The notes beneath the pieces are model-generated. The model ran no database searches and had not been told where the DNA came from. It was given only the letters and a program-made list of their open reading frames with translations. From Phocaeicola massiliensis B84634 = Timone 84634 = DSM 17679 = JCM 13223 (lineage in GTDB: Bacteria > Bacteroidota > Bacteroidia > Bacteroidales > Bacteroidaceae): DNA of 64,000 nucleotides. The stretch covers positions 694,074 through 758,073 of the forward strand of contig NZ_KB905472.1 of assembly GCF_000382445.1 (NCBI RefSeq), written 5' to 3'. A program made the translations under genes and the position numbers. Below, one piece after another: positions 27,740 through 37,713 of the stretch (position 1 is the first letter of the stretch; every line of letters starts with the position of its first letter).

Positions 27740-29293
27740 TTACAATGGAATATTTCCATGCTTCTTAGCCGGGTTAGTTAATTTCTTAGTCTGCAACTGC
27801 TGTAAAGCACGAATGATGCGGAAACGTGTGTTGCGCGGTTCAATCACGTCATCAATGTAACCATATTTAGCTGCATTATAAGGATTAGCAAACAGTTTGG
27901 TATATTCAGCTTCTTTTTCTGCCAGGAATTGGGCGGGATTTTCCTGATCTTTTGCTTCGCGTGCAAACAATACTTCTACTGCGCCTGCACCACCCATTAC
28001 TGCAATTTCGGCTGTGGGCCATGCATAGTTCATGTCACCGCGAAGTTGCTTACAGCTCATTACAATGTGAGAACCGCCGTATGATTTACGCAACGTAATA
28101 GTTACCTTGGGCACAGTAGCTTCGCCGTAAGCATACAGCAACTTGGCACCATGTAAGATAACGCCATTGTATTCTTGTCCTGTACCCGGAAGGAAGCCCG
28201 GAACGTCTACCAGTGATACAATGGGAATATTGAAGGCATCGCAGAAACGAACGAAACGTGCGCCCTTGCGAGAAGCGTTGCTGTCAAGTACCCCTGCCAG
28301 GTATTTCGGCTGATTGGCAACAATACCTACAGACTGACCGTTGAAACGGGCAAAGCCGATGATAATGTTTTTGGCATAATGAGGTTGAACTTCAAGAAAT
28401 TCGCCATTGTCCACGATAGCACTGATTACTTCGTACATATCGTAAGGTTTGTTGGGGCTGTCGGGAATAATCTCGTTCAAGGAATCTTCCAAGCGATCGA
28501 TTGGGTCTGTACAGTCTGCATAAGGAGCTTCTTCAAGATTGTTTTGCGGAATATAACTCAATAATTTGCGAATCAGGGCCAAACCTTCTTCCTCTGTCTG
28601 AGCAGTAAAGTGAGTTACACCGGATTTAGTAGAGTGTACACTTGCACCCCCTAAGTTTTCCTGGCTTACATCTTCTCCTGTTACGGTCTTTACAACTTTC
28701 GGACCGGTCAGGAACATATAAGAAGTGCCTTCCATCATCAGTGTGAAGTCTGTCAAAGCGGGAGAATAAACAGCACCACCGGCACACGGACCGAAGATAC
28801 CCGAAATTTGAGGAATAACACCTGATGCCATGATATTACGCTGGAATATTTCAGCATAACCGGCAAGTGCATTGATACCTTCCTGAATACGTGCACCACC
28901 CGAGTCGTTGATGCCGATGACCGGAGCACCCATTTTCATGGCTTGGTCCATAATTTTACATATTTTCATAGACATTGTTTCTGACAAAGAACCGGCAGAA
29001 ACAGTAAAGTCCTGAGCGAATATATAAACTAAACGTCCTTCGATGGTACCGCAACCGGTAACTACACCGTCACCCGGATAATGCTTCTTTTCCATACCGA
29101 AGTTGGTGCATCTGTGTTCAACGAACATGTCCATTTCTTCGAAGCTTCCTTCGTCTAATAACATTGCAATACGTTCGCGGGCTGTATATTTTCCTTTTTC
29201 GTGCTGTTTGGCAATCGCTTTTTCACCACCGCCGAGACGTGCTGTTGCGCGGCGTTCGATAAGCTCTTTAATTTTTTCAAGTTGATTACTCAT
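27740..29293 (-). CDS. mmdA: Methylmalonyl-CoA decarboxylase / propionyl-CoA carboxylase carboxyltransferase subunit
   Basis: 517 residues from the ATG at 29293 ([15 protein letters not shown]), the usual start of this family; an upstream in-frame ATG would add 28 unlike residues. Carboxyltransferase motifs include [54 protein letters not shown] and [14 protein letters not shown]. It transfers CO2 from methylmalonyl-CoA to biotin in the succinate-to-propionate pathway. It lies directly after the epimerase gene. Confidence 0.93.
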   Translation of the reverse strand: MSNQLEKIKELIERRATARLGGGEKAIAKQHEKGKYTARERIAMLLDEGSFEEMDMFVEHRCTNFGMEKKHYPGDGVVTGCGTIEGRLVYIFAQDFTVSAGSLSETMSMKICKIMDQAMKMGAPVIGINDSGGARIQEGINALAGYAEIFQRNIMASGVIPQISGIFGPCAGGAVYSPALTDFTLMMEGTSYMFLTGPKVVKTVTGEDVSQENLGGASVHSTKSGVTHFTAQTEEEGLALIRKLLSYIPQNNLEEAPYADCTDPIDRLEDSLNEIIPDSPNKPYDMYEVISAIVDNGEFLEVQPHYAKNIIIGFARFNGQSVGIVANQPKYLAGVLDSNASRKGARFVRFCDAFNIPIVSLVDVPGFLPGTGQEYNGVILHGAKLLYAYGEATVPKVTITLRKSYGGSHIVMSCKQLRGDMNYAWPTAEIAVMGGAGAVEVLFAREAKDQENPAQFLAEKEAEYTKLFANPYNAAKYGYIDDVIEPRNTRFRIIRALQQLQTKKLTNPAKKHGNIPL

Positions 29294-29363
29294 CTTTGTT
29301 TTACTGATTAAGTTATTATTTGAGGAGAGTATTGTTATTCCTAATCTGCGGTTATCACACCGA

Positions 29364-29777
29364 TTAGGGTTTCTCACAAAGTTCTGTTAACACACCAAGC
29401 GTTGACTTTGGATGTAAAAAGGCAATGTTCAAGCCTTCTGCACCTTTGCGCGGCGCCTTGTCAATCAAACGTATACCTGTGGTTTCAGCTTCAGCCAAAG
29501 CATTGGCAACACCGTCTTCTACTGCGAAAGCCAGGTGATGCATGCCACCGTTTCCATTGTTTTTTTCAATGAACTTTGCAATAGTACTTTCGGGACTGGT
29601 TGGTTCTAGCAACTCTATTTTGACGTCACCTACTTTCAGGAAAGCAGTTCTTACCTTTTGGTCTTCTACAGTTTCGATGTTGTAACATTTCAGGCCTAAT
29701 ACGTTTTCATAATACGGTAGGGCTTCTTCGATGCTCTTTACAGCGATACCCAAATGTTCGATGTGTGAGATTTTCAT
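29364..29777 (-). CDS. mce: Methylmalonyl-CoA epimerase
   Basis: 137 residues with the VOC (glyoxalase-like) fold: [22 protein letters not shown] at the start, [12 protein letters not shown] in the middle, and [13 protein letters not shown] carrying the second metal His. It interconverts (R)- and (S)-methylmalonyl-CoA. It is the first gene of the operon, which makes the decarboxylase assignment secure. Confidence 0.95.
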   Translation of the reverse strand: MKISHIEHLGIAVKSIEEALPYYENVLGLKCYNIETVEDQKVRTAFLKVGDVKIELLEPTSPESTIAKFIEKNNGNGGMHHLAFAVEDGVANALAEAETTGIRLIDKAPRKGAEGLNIAFLHPKSTLGVLTELCEKP

Positions 29778-29943
29778 GATCTTATAATTTAAATGTTTGG
29801 TATAATTCTAATGTTTTTCAGATAAAACTGCACAAAGAAAGTAAATTCGGGCTAAATAAAGAAATATTTCTTCAATTTTATTTCTTTTGGAAGGGATGCT
29901 TCATAGCAGGTTAAGCAAAAAGTAAGTCTTAATTGTTTTGCAG

Positions 29944-30924
29944 CTAAATATACATGCGGCATAAAAGCTTGTTTAACCACTTCCAACGGAAGCGGAACCA
30001 GCGGCGGGTACTACTTTGTTTGCCACCGAAGCGGAGGATGAATTCACGGTAACCGTGCTTCTTGAATGGGAGTCCGGCATCCATAAACTCAAAATGTTCA
30101 TATCCTTCTTCCCGGGCATAGGTGAGGGCAGCCCAAACTGCTAATACACCGGGATATAAAAAGGCGTATGTCTTGCGCATGCCTCCTGAAAACCAAAGAT
30201 ATGCATTGCCATTAGAAAATACGCAAACCGATCCTCCGATAATTTTATCTTTGTATTTGACCAAAAAGATTTTTGCCATTTCTTTGTCGGGGCGTTGCCA
30301 TGTCAAAAGACGGAAAAAGTTAAGATCGGGAAAGTGTTTTCTTACTTGAGAAGAGTAGGCTTTCTTCAGCATTTTGGAGAAGAGTGTGATATCTTTATCA
30401 TTGTCTGCCACTTCTATATAAGCCCCGTTCTTTAAAGCCTTGTTTATTTGTCTTTTACGGGAGACGCTCAGTCGCTCCAACGGAGTCCGGCTATGTAGCG
30501 AATTGTATACTCTTAACCAGTTGATGGGGAAATATTTGTTTTTCCTGAATGCTTTGTAGCCAAATAGCGGGTTGTCTAAATTGCGAAACTCTATCAGAAA
30601 AGATTTTTGCAATACTTCATGGGTAAGATGTTCTAATATATAGCTGAAGAGCTCTTCCCGATTCTGAGTTTCATCAAAATATTCTCCATTGCCATATATT
30701 TCACAACGCTTGATGATGGAAGGTGGGAAAAGGCGTACGCTTTTTCGGATGACGGCAAGTAGTTTGGCTACCGGACGTTCTTCTAAATAGGCAACTATGA
30801 GTATAGGTTCATACCCACGGGTTAATTCGTACACACGAAATAGCTCCGTAGAATTGAAAATTGTATATCCCGGCAATGCCGGAATGGAATTTCCTTTGCG
30901 ATATGTGGTTAGTCTTATCGGCAT
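29944..30924 (-). CDS. FemAB-like GNAT acyltransferase
   Basis: 326 residues with a C-terminal acetyltransferase (Acetyltransf_6-like) fold: KIIGGSVCVFSNGNAYLWFSG, then EGYEHFEFMDAGLP and the end REFILRFGGKQ. The N-terminal half is a second, diverged GNAT-like domain. Such proteins transfer acyl or aminoacyl groups in cell-wall or exopolysaccharide work. No partner gene is near. Its -7 element lies 8 bp before the ATG, so the leader should be very short. Confidence 0.8.
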   Translation of the reverse strand: MPIRLTTYRKGNSIPALPGYTIFNSTELFRVYELTRGYEPILIVAYLEERPVAKLLAVIRKSVRLFPPSIIKRCEIYGNGEYFDETQNREELFSYILEHLTHEVLQKSFLIEFRNLDNPLFGYKAFRKNKYFPINWLRVYNSLHSRTPLERLSVSRKRQINKALKNGAYIEVADNDKDITLFSKMLKKAYSSQVRKHFPDLNFFRLLTWQRPDKEMAKIFLVKYKDKIIGGSVCVFSNGNAYLWFSGGMRKTYAFLYPGVLAVWAALTYAREEGYEHFEFMDAGLPFKKHGYREFILRFGGKQSSTRRWFRFRWKWLNKLLCRMYI

Positions 30925-30932
30925 CTTCTTCG

Positions 30933-30940
30933 CAAATTTA
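30933..30940 (-). promoter_or_regulatory. -7 promoter element of the FemAB-like gene
   Basis: TAAATTTG on the minus strand, exact match, 8 bp from the ATG. Confidence 0.5.
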
Positions 30941-30973
30941 TTATTTTTTGTTTAGCAATCCATATTCTAATTG

Positions 30974-30981
30974 TATATTTG
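30974..30981 (+). promoter_or_regulatory. -7 promoter element of the nitroreductase operon
   Basis: TATATTTG, exact match, 28 bp before the ATG at 31010. Confidence 0.55.
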
Positions 30982-31009
30982 TGCAGAAAAATAAATAACT
31001 GAAAAGATT

Positions 31010-31546
31010 ATGGAACAATTTAGTGACTTAATAAAGAACAGGCGTAGTATGCGGAAGTTCACAGGCGAGGAAGTGAATCAGGAGGAAGTTGTAACTTTAT
31101 TAAAAGCAGCGTTGATGTCTCCATCGTCCAAGCGCAGTAATTGTTGGCAGTTTATAGCAGTGGACGATAAAGAAACATTGGAGAAACTTTCTCATTGCAA
31201 GGAGATGGGGGCTGCTTTCCTGGCAGAGGCTGCATTGGCTATCGTAGTAATGGCTGACCCTTTGGCTAGTGATGTCTGGATTGAGGATGCTGCAATAGCT
31301 TCTATTATGATTCAGTTGCAAGCGGAAGACTTGGGATTGGGAAGCTGCTGGGTGCAGGTCCGTGAGCGTTTCACTGCTACCGGGATGCCTTCCGGAGAAT
31401 ATGTACACGAGGTATTGGATATTCCTTTGCAGTTGCAGGTTGTTTCTATTATTGCCGTCGGACATAAAGGCATGGAGCGTAAACCTTTTAATGAAGAGCA
31501 TTTGCAATGGGAAAAAGTTCATATCAACAAATACGGAGGTAAATAG
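31010..31546 (+). CDS. Nitroreductase-family flavoprotein
   Basis: 178 residues. The FMN-binding start DLIKNRRSMRKFTGEEV is typical, followed by SPSSKRSNCWQF and AAIASIMIQLQAEDLGLGSCWVQVRER. It reduces nitro or quinone substrates with NAD(P)H; the physiological substrate is unknown. It is the first gene of a tight operon with the four genes downstream. Confidence 0.93.
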   Translation: MEQFSDLIKNRRSMRKFTGEEVNQEEVVTLLKAALMSPSSKRSNCWQFIAVDDKETLEKLSHCKEMGAAFLAEAALAIVVMADPLASDVWIEDAAIASIMIQLQAEDLGLGSCWVQVRERFTATGMPSGEYVHEVLDIPLQLQVVSIIAVGHKGMERKPFNEEHLQWEKVHINKYGGK

Positions 31547-31548
31547 AA

Positions 31549-31872
31549 GTGGCTGTAAATCATAAGGATACTTATAAGGCTTCTGCAATATTCCTGATAG
31601 TAATGGGAATACTTTATTTGGTTGATAAGTTGATAGGCTTTGCTTCATACGGATTGCCTTGGGTGATGCAGAAGGATAACTTATTGCTATATGCGGCAGT
31701 TATTTTTTTATGGTTTAAAACTGACAAGTCGGTAGGTATTGTTTTGGCAGGCATCTGGTTAATATTGAATATTGGTCTTGTGATAGCTTTGCTGGGACAA
31801 ATGTCTGCCTATCTGTTGCCGGCAGCTTTGTTGATTATAGGAGTGATTTTATATTTGGTTTCTACCCGATGA
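31549..31872 (+). CDS. Small integral membrane protein
   Basis: 107 residues, GTG start 2 nt after the nitroreductase stop. Three hydrophobic spans (about 12-33, 42-62, 65-100) separated by short loops. It overlaps the next gene by ATGA. No family is recognised. Confidence 0.75.
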   Translation: MAVNHKDTYKASAIFLIVMGILYLVDKLIGFASYGLPWVMQKDNLLLYAAVIFLWFKTDKSVGIVLAGIWLILNIGLVIALLGQMSAYLLPAALLIIGVILYLVSTR

Positions 31873-32642
31873 TAAAAAAGATAGTTTTGATAGGTGCCGG
31901 AAACGTGGCTACTCATTTGGGAAGTGCGTTGTGTGGGGCAGGCTGTGATGTGGTGCAAGTATACAGTCGGACAAAAGAGTCGGCTATGGAATTGGCTGAT
32001 AAACTTTCGGCCGAATATACTGTTTCTGTTGATGGTATTCGGTGTGATGCCGATATGTATATTGTAGCGTTGAAGGACTCTGCTTTGCAGGAATTGTTGC
32101 CTATGTTGGTGAAAGGCAGGGAACAGGCTTTCTTTGTACATACGGCGGGCAGTATGCCTATGGACATTTGGAAGGGATATTTATCCCATTACGGAGTTTT
32201 TTATCCTATGCAAACGTTTAGTAAACAGCGTGCTGTAGATTTTGCCACAGTCCCCTTTTTTGTAGAAGCCGGTGGAGAGACAGAATTAAAGATGCTGAAG
32301 GAGCTGGCAGGAAAACTGAGCCCTAAGGTATACGAAGCAACCTCTGAACAACGGAAGTATCTGCATATAGCAGCCGTTTTTGCTTGTAATTTTGCAAATC
32401 ACATGTATGCACTGAGTGCCCGGATTCTGGAAAAACATCATATTCCTTTTGAAGTGATGTTGTCTCTGATAGATGAAACGGCTAAGAAAGTGCATGAACT
32501 GCCTCCGGCAAAAGCCCAGACAGGACCTGCCATTCGTTATGACGAGAATGTAATCAACCGGCATTTGGACTTGCTGGCTGATGTTCCTGATATGCAGGAA
32601 TTATATGAAAAGATAAGTAAAAGCATTTATAAACAGAAATAG
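31869..32642 (+). CDS. DUF2520/Rossmann-like NADP-binding protein
   Basis: 257 residues. N-terminal Rossmann motif [15 protein letters not shown] (glycines at 8, 10 and 14) and a C-terminal helical DUF2520 domain ([20 protein letters not shown], then [14 protein letters not shown], then [14 protein letters not shown]). The fold is like F420-dependent NADP oxidoreductases and ProC; substrate unknown. Confidence 0.85.
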   Translation: MIKKIVLIGAGNVATHLGSALCGAGCDVVQVYSRTKESAMELADKLSAEYTVSVDGIRCDADMYIVALKDSALQELLPMLVKGREQAFFVHTAGSMPMDIWKGYLSHYGVFYPMQTFSKQRAVDFATVPFFVEAGGETELKMLKELAGKLSPKVYEATSEQRKYLHIAAVFACNFANHMYALSARILEKHHIPFEVMLSLIDETAKKVHELPPAKAQTGPAIRYDENVINRHLDLLADVPDMQELYEKISKSIYKQK

Positions 32643-32644
32643 AT

Positions 32645-33163
32645 ATGATAAATTATGATTTAACCAAGATAAAGGCATTGGTGTTTGATGTGGATGGCGT
32701 ATTGAGTGGTGAGACCATCTATCTTCATCCGAATGGCGAACCGATGCGCTCTGTGAATATTAAAGATGGCTATGCCCTGCAACTGGCTGTCAAATGTGGT
32801 TTGCATGTAGCCATTATTACAGGTGGAAATACTGAAGCGGTACGTAAACGTTATGAAGGTCTCGGTGTGAAAGATGTATATCTGGGTGCTGCTGTGAAGA
32901 CAAAAGAATATGCACATCTGAAAGAAAAATACAATTTGAAAGATGAAGAAATACTTTATATGGGCGATGATATTCCCGATTATGAAGTGATGCGTTTGTG
33001 TGGTTTGCCTTGTTGTCCGGCAGATGCGGCTCCCGAAATAAAAGAAATAGCTGCTTATATTTCTCATCGTAATGGTGGTTTTGGTTGTGGGCGTGATGTG
33101 GTGGAGCAAGTACTGAGAGCGCAAGGAAAATGGATGTCTCACGAAAAAGCCTTTGGATGGTAA
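32645..33163 (+). CDS. kdsC: KDO-8-phosphate phosphatase, HAD superfamily
   Basis: 172 residues, the length of a capless KdsC. HAD motif I FDVDGVL (14-20; Asp15, Asp17), motif II IITGG, and motif IV GDDIPD. It removes the phosphate from KDO-8-P for lipid A/LPS inner-core synthesis. It starts 2 nt after the DUF2520 gene. Confidence 0.88.
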   Translation: MINYDLTKIKALVFDVDGVLSGETIYLHPNGEPMRSVNIKDGYALQLAVKCGLHVAIITGGNTEAVRKRYEGLGVKDVYLGAAVKTKEYAHLKEKYNLKDEEILYMGDDIPDYEVMRLCGLPCCPADAAPEIKEIAAYISHRNGGFGCGRDVVEQVLRAQGKWMSHEKAFGW

Positions 33164-33170
33164 GTATGCT

Positions 33171-33752
33171 ATGTTGAAAAATCTGGAGAAATATAAAGTA
33201 ATACTGGCTTCCAACTCACCCAGACGTAAGGAGCTTCTATCCGGTTTGGGAATTTGTTATGAAGTAAAAACCTTACCCGGCATAGAAGAATCATACCCCG
33301 ATACTCTTTCTGGAGAAGAAATCCCCGTCTTTATAGCTTGTGAAAAGGCGGATGCTTATCGGCAAACCATGCATTCGGATGAGTTGATTATTACCGCAGA
33401 TACAATTGTGTGGCTAGATGGTTTGGTTATGGGAAAGCCTGAAGATGAAGAGGATGCCAGGCGTATGCTTCGTTGCCTTTCAGGGAAAACTCATCAAGTG
33501 ATAACCGGAGTGTGTCTTACCACAACCGAATTTCAGAAAAGCTTTGCTACTGTTACTGATGTTACTTTTGCCGAATTGACAGAAGAGGAAATAGATTATT
33601 ATGTACAGAAGTATAAGCCGATGGATAAAGCCGGTTCTTATGGCATTCAGGAATGGATTGGTTTTGTGGGAGTGGAAGGCATTACAGGTAGTTATTTTAA
33701 TGTGATGGGCTTGCCTATACAGCGCTTGTATAAGGAGCTAAAGAAACTATAA
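33171..33752 (+). CDS. maf: Maf-family nucleotide pyrophosphatase
   Basis: 193 residues from the ATG at 33171; the frame opens further upstream but only with a TTG inside kdsC. Signature ILASNSPRRKELLSGLG at the start, ADTIVWLDG, GKPEDEEDARRML, and GSYGIQEWIG near the end. Maf proteins hydrolyse modified nucleotides such as dTTP/UTP analogues. It is the last gene of the operon. Confidence 0.92.
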   Translation: MLKNLEKYKVILASNSPRRKELLSGLGICYEVKTLPGIEESYPDTLSGEEIPVFIACEKADAYRQTMHSDELIITADTIVWLDGLVMGKPEDEEDARRMLRCLSGKTHQVITGVCLTTTEFQKSFATVTDVTFAELTEEEIDYYVQKYKPMDKAGSYGIQEWIGFVGVEGITGSYFNVMGLPIQRLYKELKKL

Positions 33753-33816
33753 ACTTGTAAATTGAACCCAACACGTGCCATTTTTGTTATTATACTAAAT
33801 AGTAAATAGAAAAATT

Positions 33817-34818
33817 ATGGCTTACAAAATTGCTTTTTACGACACGAAACCCTACGACGAACGCTCGTTTACGGAGGCTAATGAGAAATTTGGCTTTGAT
33901 ATAAAATTCTATAAGGGCCATCTGAATATGAATAATGTGGTGTTGACCAAAGGAGCAGATGTAGTCTGCATCTTCGTAAACGACACGGCTGATGCCGAGG
34001 TTATCCGGGCAATGGCGGATAATGGCGTTAAACTGCTGGCTTTGAGATGTGCCGGATATAATAATGTAGATTTGACTGCTACGGTCGGCCGTATGAAAGT
34101 GGTGCGTGTTCCGGCTTATTCACCCTATGCCGTTGCCGAATTTACGGTGGCATTGATGCTTTCGCTCAATCGCAAGATACCTCGTGCAACGATGCGCACC
34201 CGCGATGGAAACTTTTCATTGCATGGGTTGATGGGATTTGATATGCATGGCAAGACTGCCGGCATTATCGGCACCGGCAAGATTGCAAAGATATTGATTC
34301 AGATTCTCCGTGGGTTCGGGATGAATATATTGGCTTATGATCTTTACCCCGATTATAATTTTGCCCGTGAGCATCAGGTGGTGTATTGCTCGTTGGAGGA
34401 GCTTTATCACAGTTCTGATATTATCTCTTTACATTGTCCGTTGACAGAACAGACAAAGTATTTGATAAATGATTATTCCATCAGCAAGATGAAAGACGGG
34501 GTGATGATTATCAATACAGGAAGAGGCCGGTTGATTCATACCAATGCACTGATTGAAGGATTGAAAACAAAGAAAGTGGGATATGCCGGATTGGATGTAT
34601 ATGAGGAAGAAGGGCAGTACTTTTACGAAGACAAATCGGATAAAATCATTGATGATGATACGTTAGCCCGTTTGTTGTCTTTCAATAATGTGATTGTTAC
34701 TTCGCATCAGGCTTTCTTTACTAAAGAAGCGATGGCAAATATTGCACATACTACCTTACAGAATGTCAAAGACTTTGCAGAAGGCAGACCGTTGGTAAAT
34801 GAAGTGGTTGCTTCCTGA
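33817..34818 (+). CDS. D-2-hydroxyacid dehydrogenase, likely D-lactate dehydrogenase
   Basis: 333 residues. NAD-binding GIIGTGKIAKIL, catalytic Arg in LLALRCAGYNNVD, Glu in the NTGRGRLIHT-to-YEEE stretch, and His in SHQAFFTKEA. The family reduces pyruvate to D-lactate in anaerobes, but other 2-oxoacids are possible. It stands alone, 65 bp after maf. Confidence 0.9.
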   Translation: MAYKIAFYDTKPYDERSFTEANEKFGFDIKFYKGHLNMNNVVLTKGADVVCIFVNDTADAEVIRAMADNGVKLLALRCAGYNNVDLTATVGRMKVVRVPAYSPYAVAEFTVALMLSLNRKIPRATMRTRDGNFSLHGLMGFDMHGKTAGIIGTGKIAKILIQILRGFGMNILAYDLYPDYNFAREHQVVYCSLEELYHSSDIISLHCPLTEQTKYLINDYSISKMKDGVMIINTGRGRLIHTNALIEGLKTKKVGYAGLDVYEEEGQYFYEDKSDKIIDDDTLARLLSFNNVIVTSHQAFFTKEAMANIAHTTLQNVKDFAEGRPLVNEVVAS

Positions 34819-34839
34819 TAGAAATGGGAGGGGGAGAAG

Positions 34840-36009
34840 TTAATCTCCCCTATAGTAATACAATAGTGCATGACGAGCTATAAAGTCAGCATTCTTTTCC
34901 ACTAATTCTTTCTCTCCATATTCCGGTAACTGTGCATCAGGAATGTAATGGTGGCTGATTAGATATTCTAGCAAATCCGGTGGACATTTAGTTGGCACTG
35001 TCAGCAGATTAAAGGCTTCTTTGACAGCAATTTCCCGGTTGTATAGGTTGTTTAATGGGTCGGTGATGCATTCGCATATATCATTGGCTAATAGAATACC
35101 TTTTTCCGGATTGACCATCATGATGAAGTTCCGGTTTCCTTTCATTTGTGGGAGTGTATGATTGTCGTCATCCGGCCATTGCAATACTTGAGTCAGGAAA
35201 TGATGCAGTTCTTTATAGCCGTTCAAGTATATTATCTGTGCTCCTTTTGTACCTTTGGTAAAAAGTTCGTAAGTGGTTTGGTTTCGTTGTTTTATCTCAT
35301 CCGATAAGGTTGGAGTATCAGGGTAAAGTCCCTCTATCTGCTGCCAGTTTTCGGTTTGATGACCGGTTAATAAATCAATCCATTCATATAAAAAGAGTGC
35401 CATCGGGCCACAGGGAATGATGTATTTATCGGAAGCTGTTACTTGTGCGATGTACTCCTGTACAGAGGGTTCGGTGAGATAATTGTGTCCGAACAGCCAT
35501 AATAGCTTGTGCTCAGCTTCAGTTCTGTCTCTGAATTTCATAAAATACTCCGTCAATGCATCATTCGCAGGTGCTGTTTCGTATTCTTCATCCAATATCT
35601 CGAAGAACATCTTGGCGGTTTGCCGGATAGAAGTTGTCATCGGATGAATGTAAGAATGTGGGTAGGGAGCTTTCTGAAGCGTGTTCCAGATAATGAAACG
35701 TATATCCTCTTCATTGATTTCATCTTTGGTGTAATCGGGAGTCAGCGTATAGAAGGGGAGTGCGGTTCCGTAAAGTTCCGAATGTTTGTTGACGAAAGAC
35801 CGCCAAAGTCCCAATTCCGAAATGACGTCTTCCAGATAGGCTGCGGTATACAGACAGATTTTCTTTTTAAATGCCTCGGGTATTTCATTTAAAGGACAAA
35901 TATGGAAAAGGCGGTTTGCCAGTTGCACAAAATAGTTGTCAGAGGGCTGCTGTCGGGTATATGGATGGATAGACAGCCAGTCTTTTATGTACAAGTTTGC
36001 TTTTTGCAT
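34840..36009 (-). CDS. Conserved Bacteroidales protein (probably DUF3843)
   Basis: 389 residues, soluble, mostly helical, no signal peptide. Recognisable text such as KDWLSIHPY, HICPLNEIPEAFKKK and the ending FIARHALLYYYRGD matches what I recall of DUF3843. No function is known. It is convergent with the dehydrogenase gene 22 bp away. Confidence 0.7.
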   Translation of the reverse strand: MQKANLYIKDWLSIHPYTRQQPSDNYFVQLANRLFHICPLNEIPEAFKKKICLYTAAYLEDVISELGLWRSFVNKHSELYGTALPFYTLTPDYTKDEINEEDIRFIIWNTLQKAPYPHSYIHPMTTSIRQTAKMFFEILDEEYETAPANDALTEYFMKFRDRTEAEHKLLWLFGHNYLTEPSVQEYIAQVTASDKYIIPCGPMALFLYEWIDLLTGHQTENWQQIEGLYPDTPTLSDEIKQRNQTTYELFTKGTKGAQIIYLNGYKELHHFLTQVLQWPDDDNHTLPQMKGNRNFIMMVNPEKGILLANDICECITDPLNNLYNREIAVKEAFNLLTVPTKCPPDLLEYLISHHYIPDAQLPEYGEKELVEKNADFIARHALLYYYRGD

Positions 36010-36033
36010 TCTATTATTTATTTGGTTTCATTG

Positions 36034-36041
36034 CAAAGATA
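36034..36041 (-). promoter_or_regulatory. -7 promoter element of the DUF3843-like gene
   Basis: TATCTTTG on the minus strand, exact match, 24 bp upstream. Confidence 0.5.
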
Positions 36042-36090
36042 TCCGTTTTTGCTTTACTTTGCATCATACAAACTTTGAAATATTGAAAAA

Positions 36091-36480
36091 ATGGAAATAG
36101 ATTTAACCACTCCGGCTTTGCTGTTCTCTGCCATATCATTGATAATGTTGGCATATACCAATCGTTTTTTGTCGTATGCCCAACTTGTCCGCACGTTGAA
36201 AGACCAGTATCGTGAGAATCATTCGGCAGTCACGGCCGCTCAAATCATTAATTTGCGAAAACGTCTTTATCTGACCCGTGCTATGCAAGTAACCGGTATT
36301 GGCAGTTTGTTATTATGTGTGGTGAGTATGTTTTTAATGTATATACAGTTGTATATGGTGTCGGTTTATATTTTTGGTTTGGCACTTATATTACTCATTA
36401 TATCGTTGGGCATTTCTGTCCGTGAGATTTATATCTCGGTCAAGGCATTGGAAATTCACTTGAGTGATATGGATTCCTGA
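36091..36480 (+). CDS. DUF2721 membrane protein
   Basis: 129 residues with an N-terminal membrane segment (TPALLFSAISLIMLAYTNRF), a cytoplasmic loop (QIINLRKRLYLTRAMQ), then two close spans (about 70-110). This layout fits DUF2721. Function unknown. Confidence 0.8.
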   Translation: MEIDLTTPALLFSAISLIMLAYTNRFLSYAQLVRTLKDQYRENHSAVTAAQIINLRKRLYLTRAMQVTGIGSLLLCVVSMFLMYIQLYMVSVYIFGLALILLIISLGISVREIYISVKALEIHLSDMDS

Positions 36481-36481
36481 T

Positions 36482-37657
36482 TTATTTTTTTGCTCTGATA
36501 TTGATGACCAGTGAGCAGGCAGTCAATGCAATGCCTGTTCCTACCACTCCACTCCATCCAAACCAATGCCAAAACGTTCCGGCAAGGAAAGTCCCCAATG
36601 AACCGCCTGCAAAATAGGTAGTCATAAAGATGGTATTGATTCTGTTGGAAGCCTTAGGATTGAGTGCGAAAATTGTAGTTTGATTACTGAGTTGGATACA
36701 TTGCATACCTATATCTATCAGTAAGATGCCGGAGATAATGCCTGCATACGAATTTTGTCCGATATAGAGTGAAAGCCATGCAATAAACAAGAGGCTGCAA
36801 CCGATATAGTTCAGTCGTTTTACCCCCAGGATATGCACATACCGGCCGATAAAAGAGGCCGTCAAAGCTCCCATAATGCCACATAAACCCAACAAGCCTA
36901 TTACATTGTTGCCGGCAAAGAAAGGGGCTTGCTCCATCTTGAAAGCCAATGAACTCCATAAAGCCAAAAAAGAGCCGAATGCTATGCCGGCACGGAGGGA
37001 CGAGATGCGCAGCTGCGGATAATCCGTCACCAAGGAGAGAAGTGATTTCATCAAGTCGCTGTATTTGCCTCTGAAGTTGGAAGGAATATCGGGCAATATT
37101 CGCATAATGATAATGACACAAACTACCATTAACACAGCTGCGACATAGAAAATGAATCTCCAACCCATATATTCACCGGCGATGCCGCTCACGACCCGCG
37201 AAGCTAGAATTCCGGTCAGCAGTCCGGAGATAATCATTCCCACATTTTTTCCTTTGGTTTCAGGAGTAGAGAATTGTGCGGCAATGGGAACAAAAATCTG
37301 AGGCATCACAGAGCATATACCGGTCAGTAGTGAAGCAAGCAAAATGATATAGATATTCGGGGCTGTGGCAATGGTGAGTAATGACACGACCAGTATCGAG
37401 AAATTGATGAGAATAATTGTTTTTCTTTTATATAAATCGCCTAATGGTATGATGAATAATAATCCGAGTGCATAACCTATTTGGGTAGTCATGGCAATCA
37501 GGTTGGCAGAGAATTCGGACACTTTCAAATCATGACTGATGAGATTCAGTAAAGGCTGGTTATAATATAAATTGGCAACGGAGATACCGGCAATGATGGC
37601 AAGTATCCATAATAGAGAAGAGGGGAGTCCTGTATTTTCTTTCAATTCTTGTTTCAT
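36482..37657 (-). CDS. Major facilitator superfamily transporter
   Basis: 391 residues, 12 predicted spans. The MFS motif A appears in the loop after span 2 (GDLYKRKTIIL), with Pro/Gly-rich spans typical of drug or sugar exporters. The substrate is not indicated. The promoter lies 4 bp from the ATG, so translation may be leaderless. It is divergent from the TlpA-like gene. Confidence 0.9.
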   Translation of the reverse strand: MKQELKENTGLPSSLLWILAIIAGISVANLYYNQPLLNLISHDLKVSEFSANLIAMTTQIGYALGLLFIIPLGDLYKRKTIILINFSILVVSLLTIATAPNIYIILLASLLTGICSVMPQIFVPIAAQFSTPETKGKNVGMIISGLLTGILASRVVSGIAGEYMGWRFIFYVAAVLMVVCVIIIMRILPDIPSNFRGKYSDLMKSLLSLVTDYPQLRISSLRAGIAFGSFLALWSSLAFKMEQAPFFAGNNVIGLLGLCGIMGALTASFIGRYVHILGVKRLNYIGCSLLFIAWLSLYIGQNSYAGIISGILLIDIGMQCIQLSNQTTIFALNPKASNRINTIFMTTYFAGGSLGTFLAGTFWHWFGWSGVVGTGIALTACSLVINIRAKK

Positions 37658-37661
37658 GATG

Positions 37662-37669
37662 CAAAAGTA
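37662..37669 (-). promoter_or_regulatory. -7 promoter element of the MFS gene
   Basis: TACTTTTG on the minus strand, exact match, only 4 bp upstream of the ATG. Confidence 0.5.
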
Positions 37670-37690
37670 GTGATTTCATGAAAAACCTTT

Positions 37691-37698
37691 TATCTTTG
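37691..37698 (+). promoter_or_regulatory. -7 promoter element of the TlpA-like gene
   Basis: TATCTTTG, exact match. It lies after an in-frame ATG at 37678 and so fixes the real start at 37714. Confidence 0.6.
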
Positions 37699-37713
37699 CA
37701 GAAAAGAAAATCG

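Noticed and set aside
29778..29943. B12 riboswitch ahead of the methylmalonyl-CoA operon
   Set aside because: The region is short and AT-rich and shows no B12-box-like sequence.
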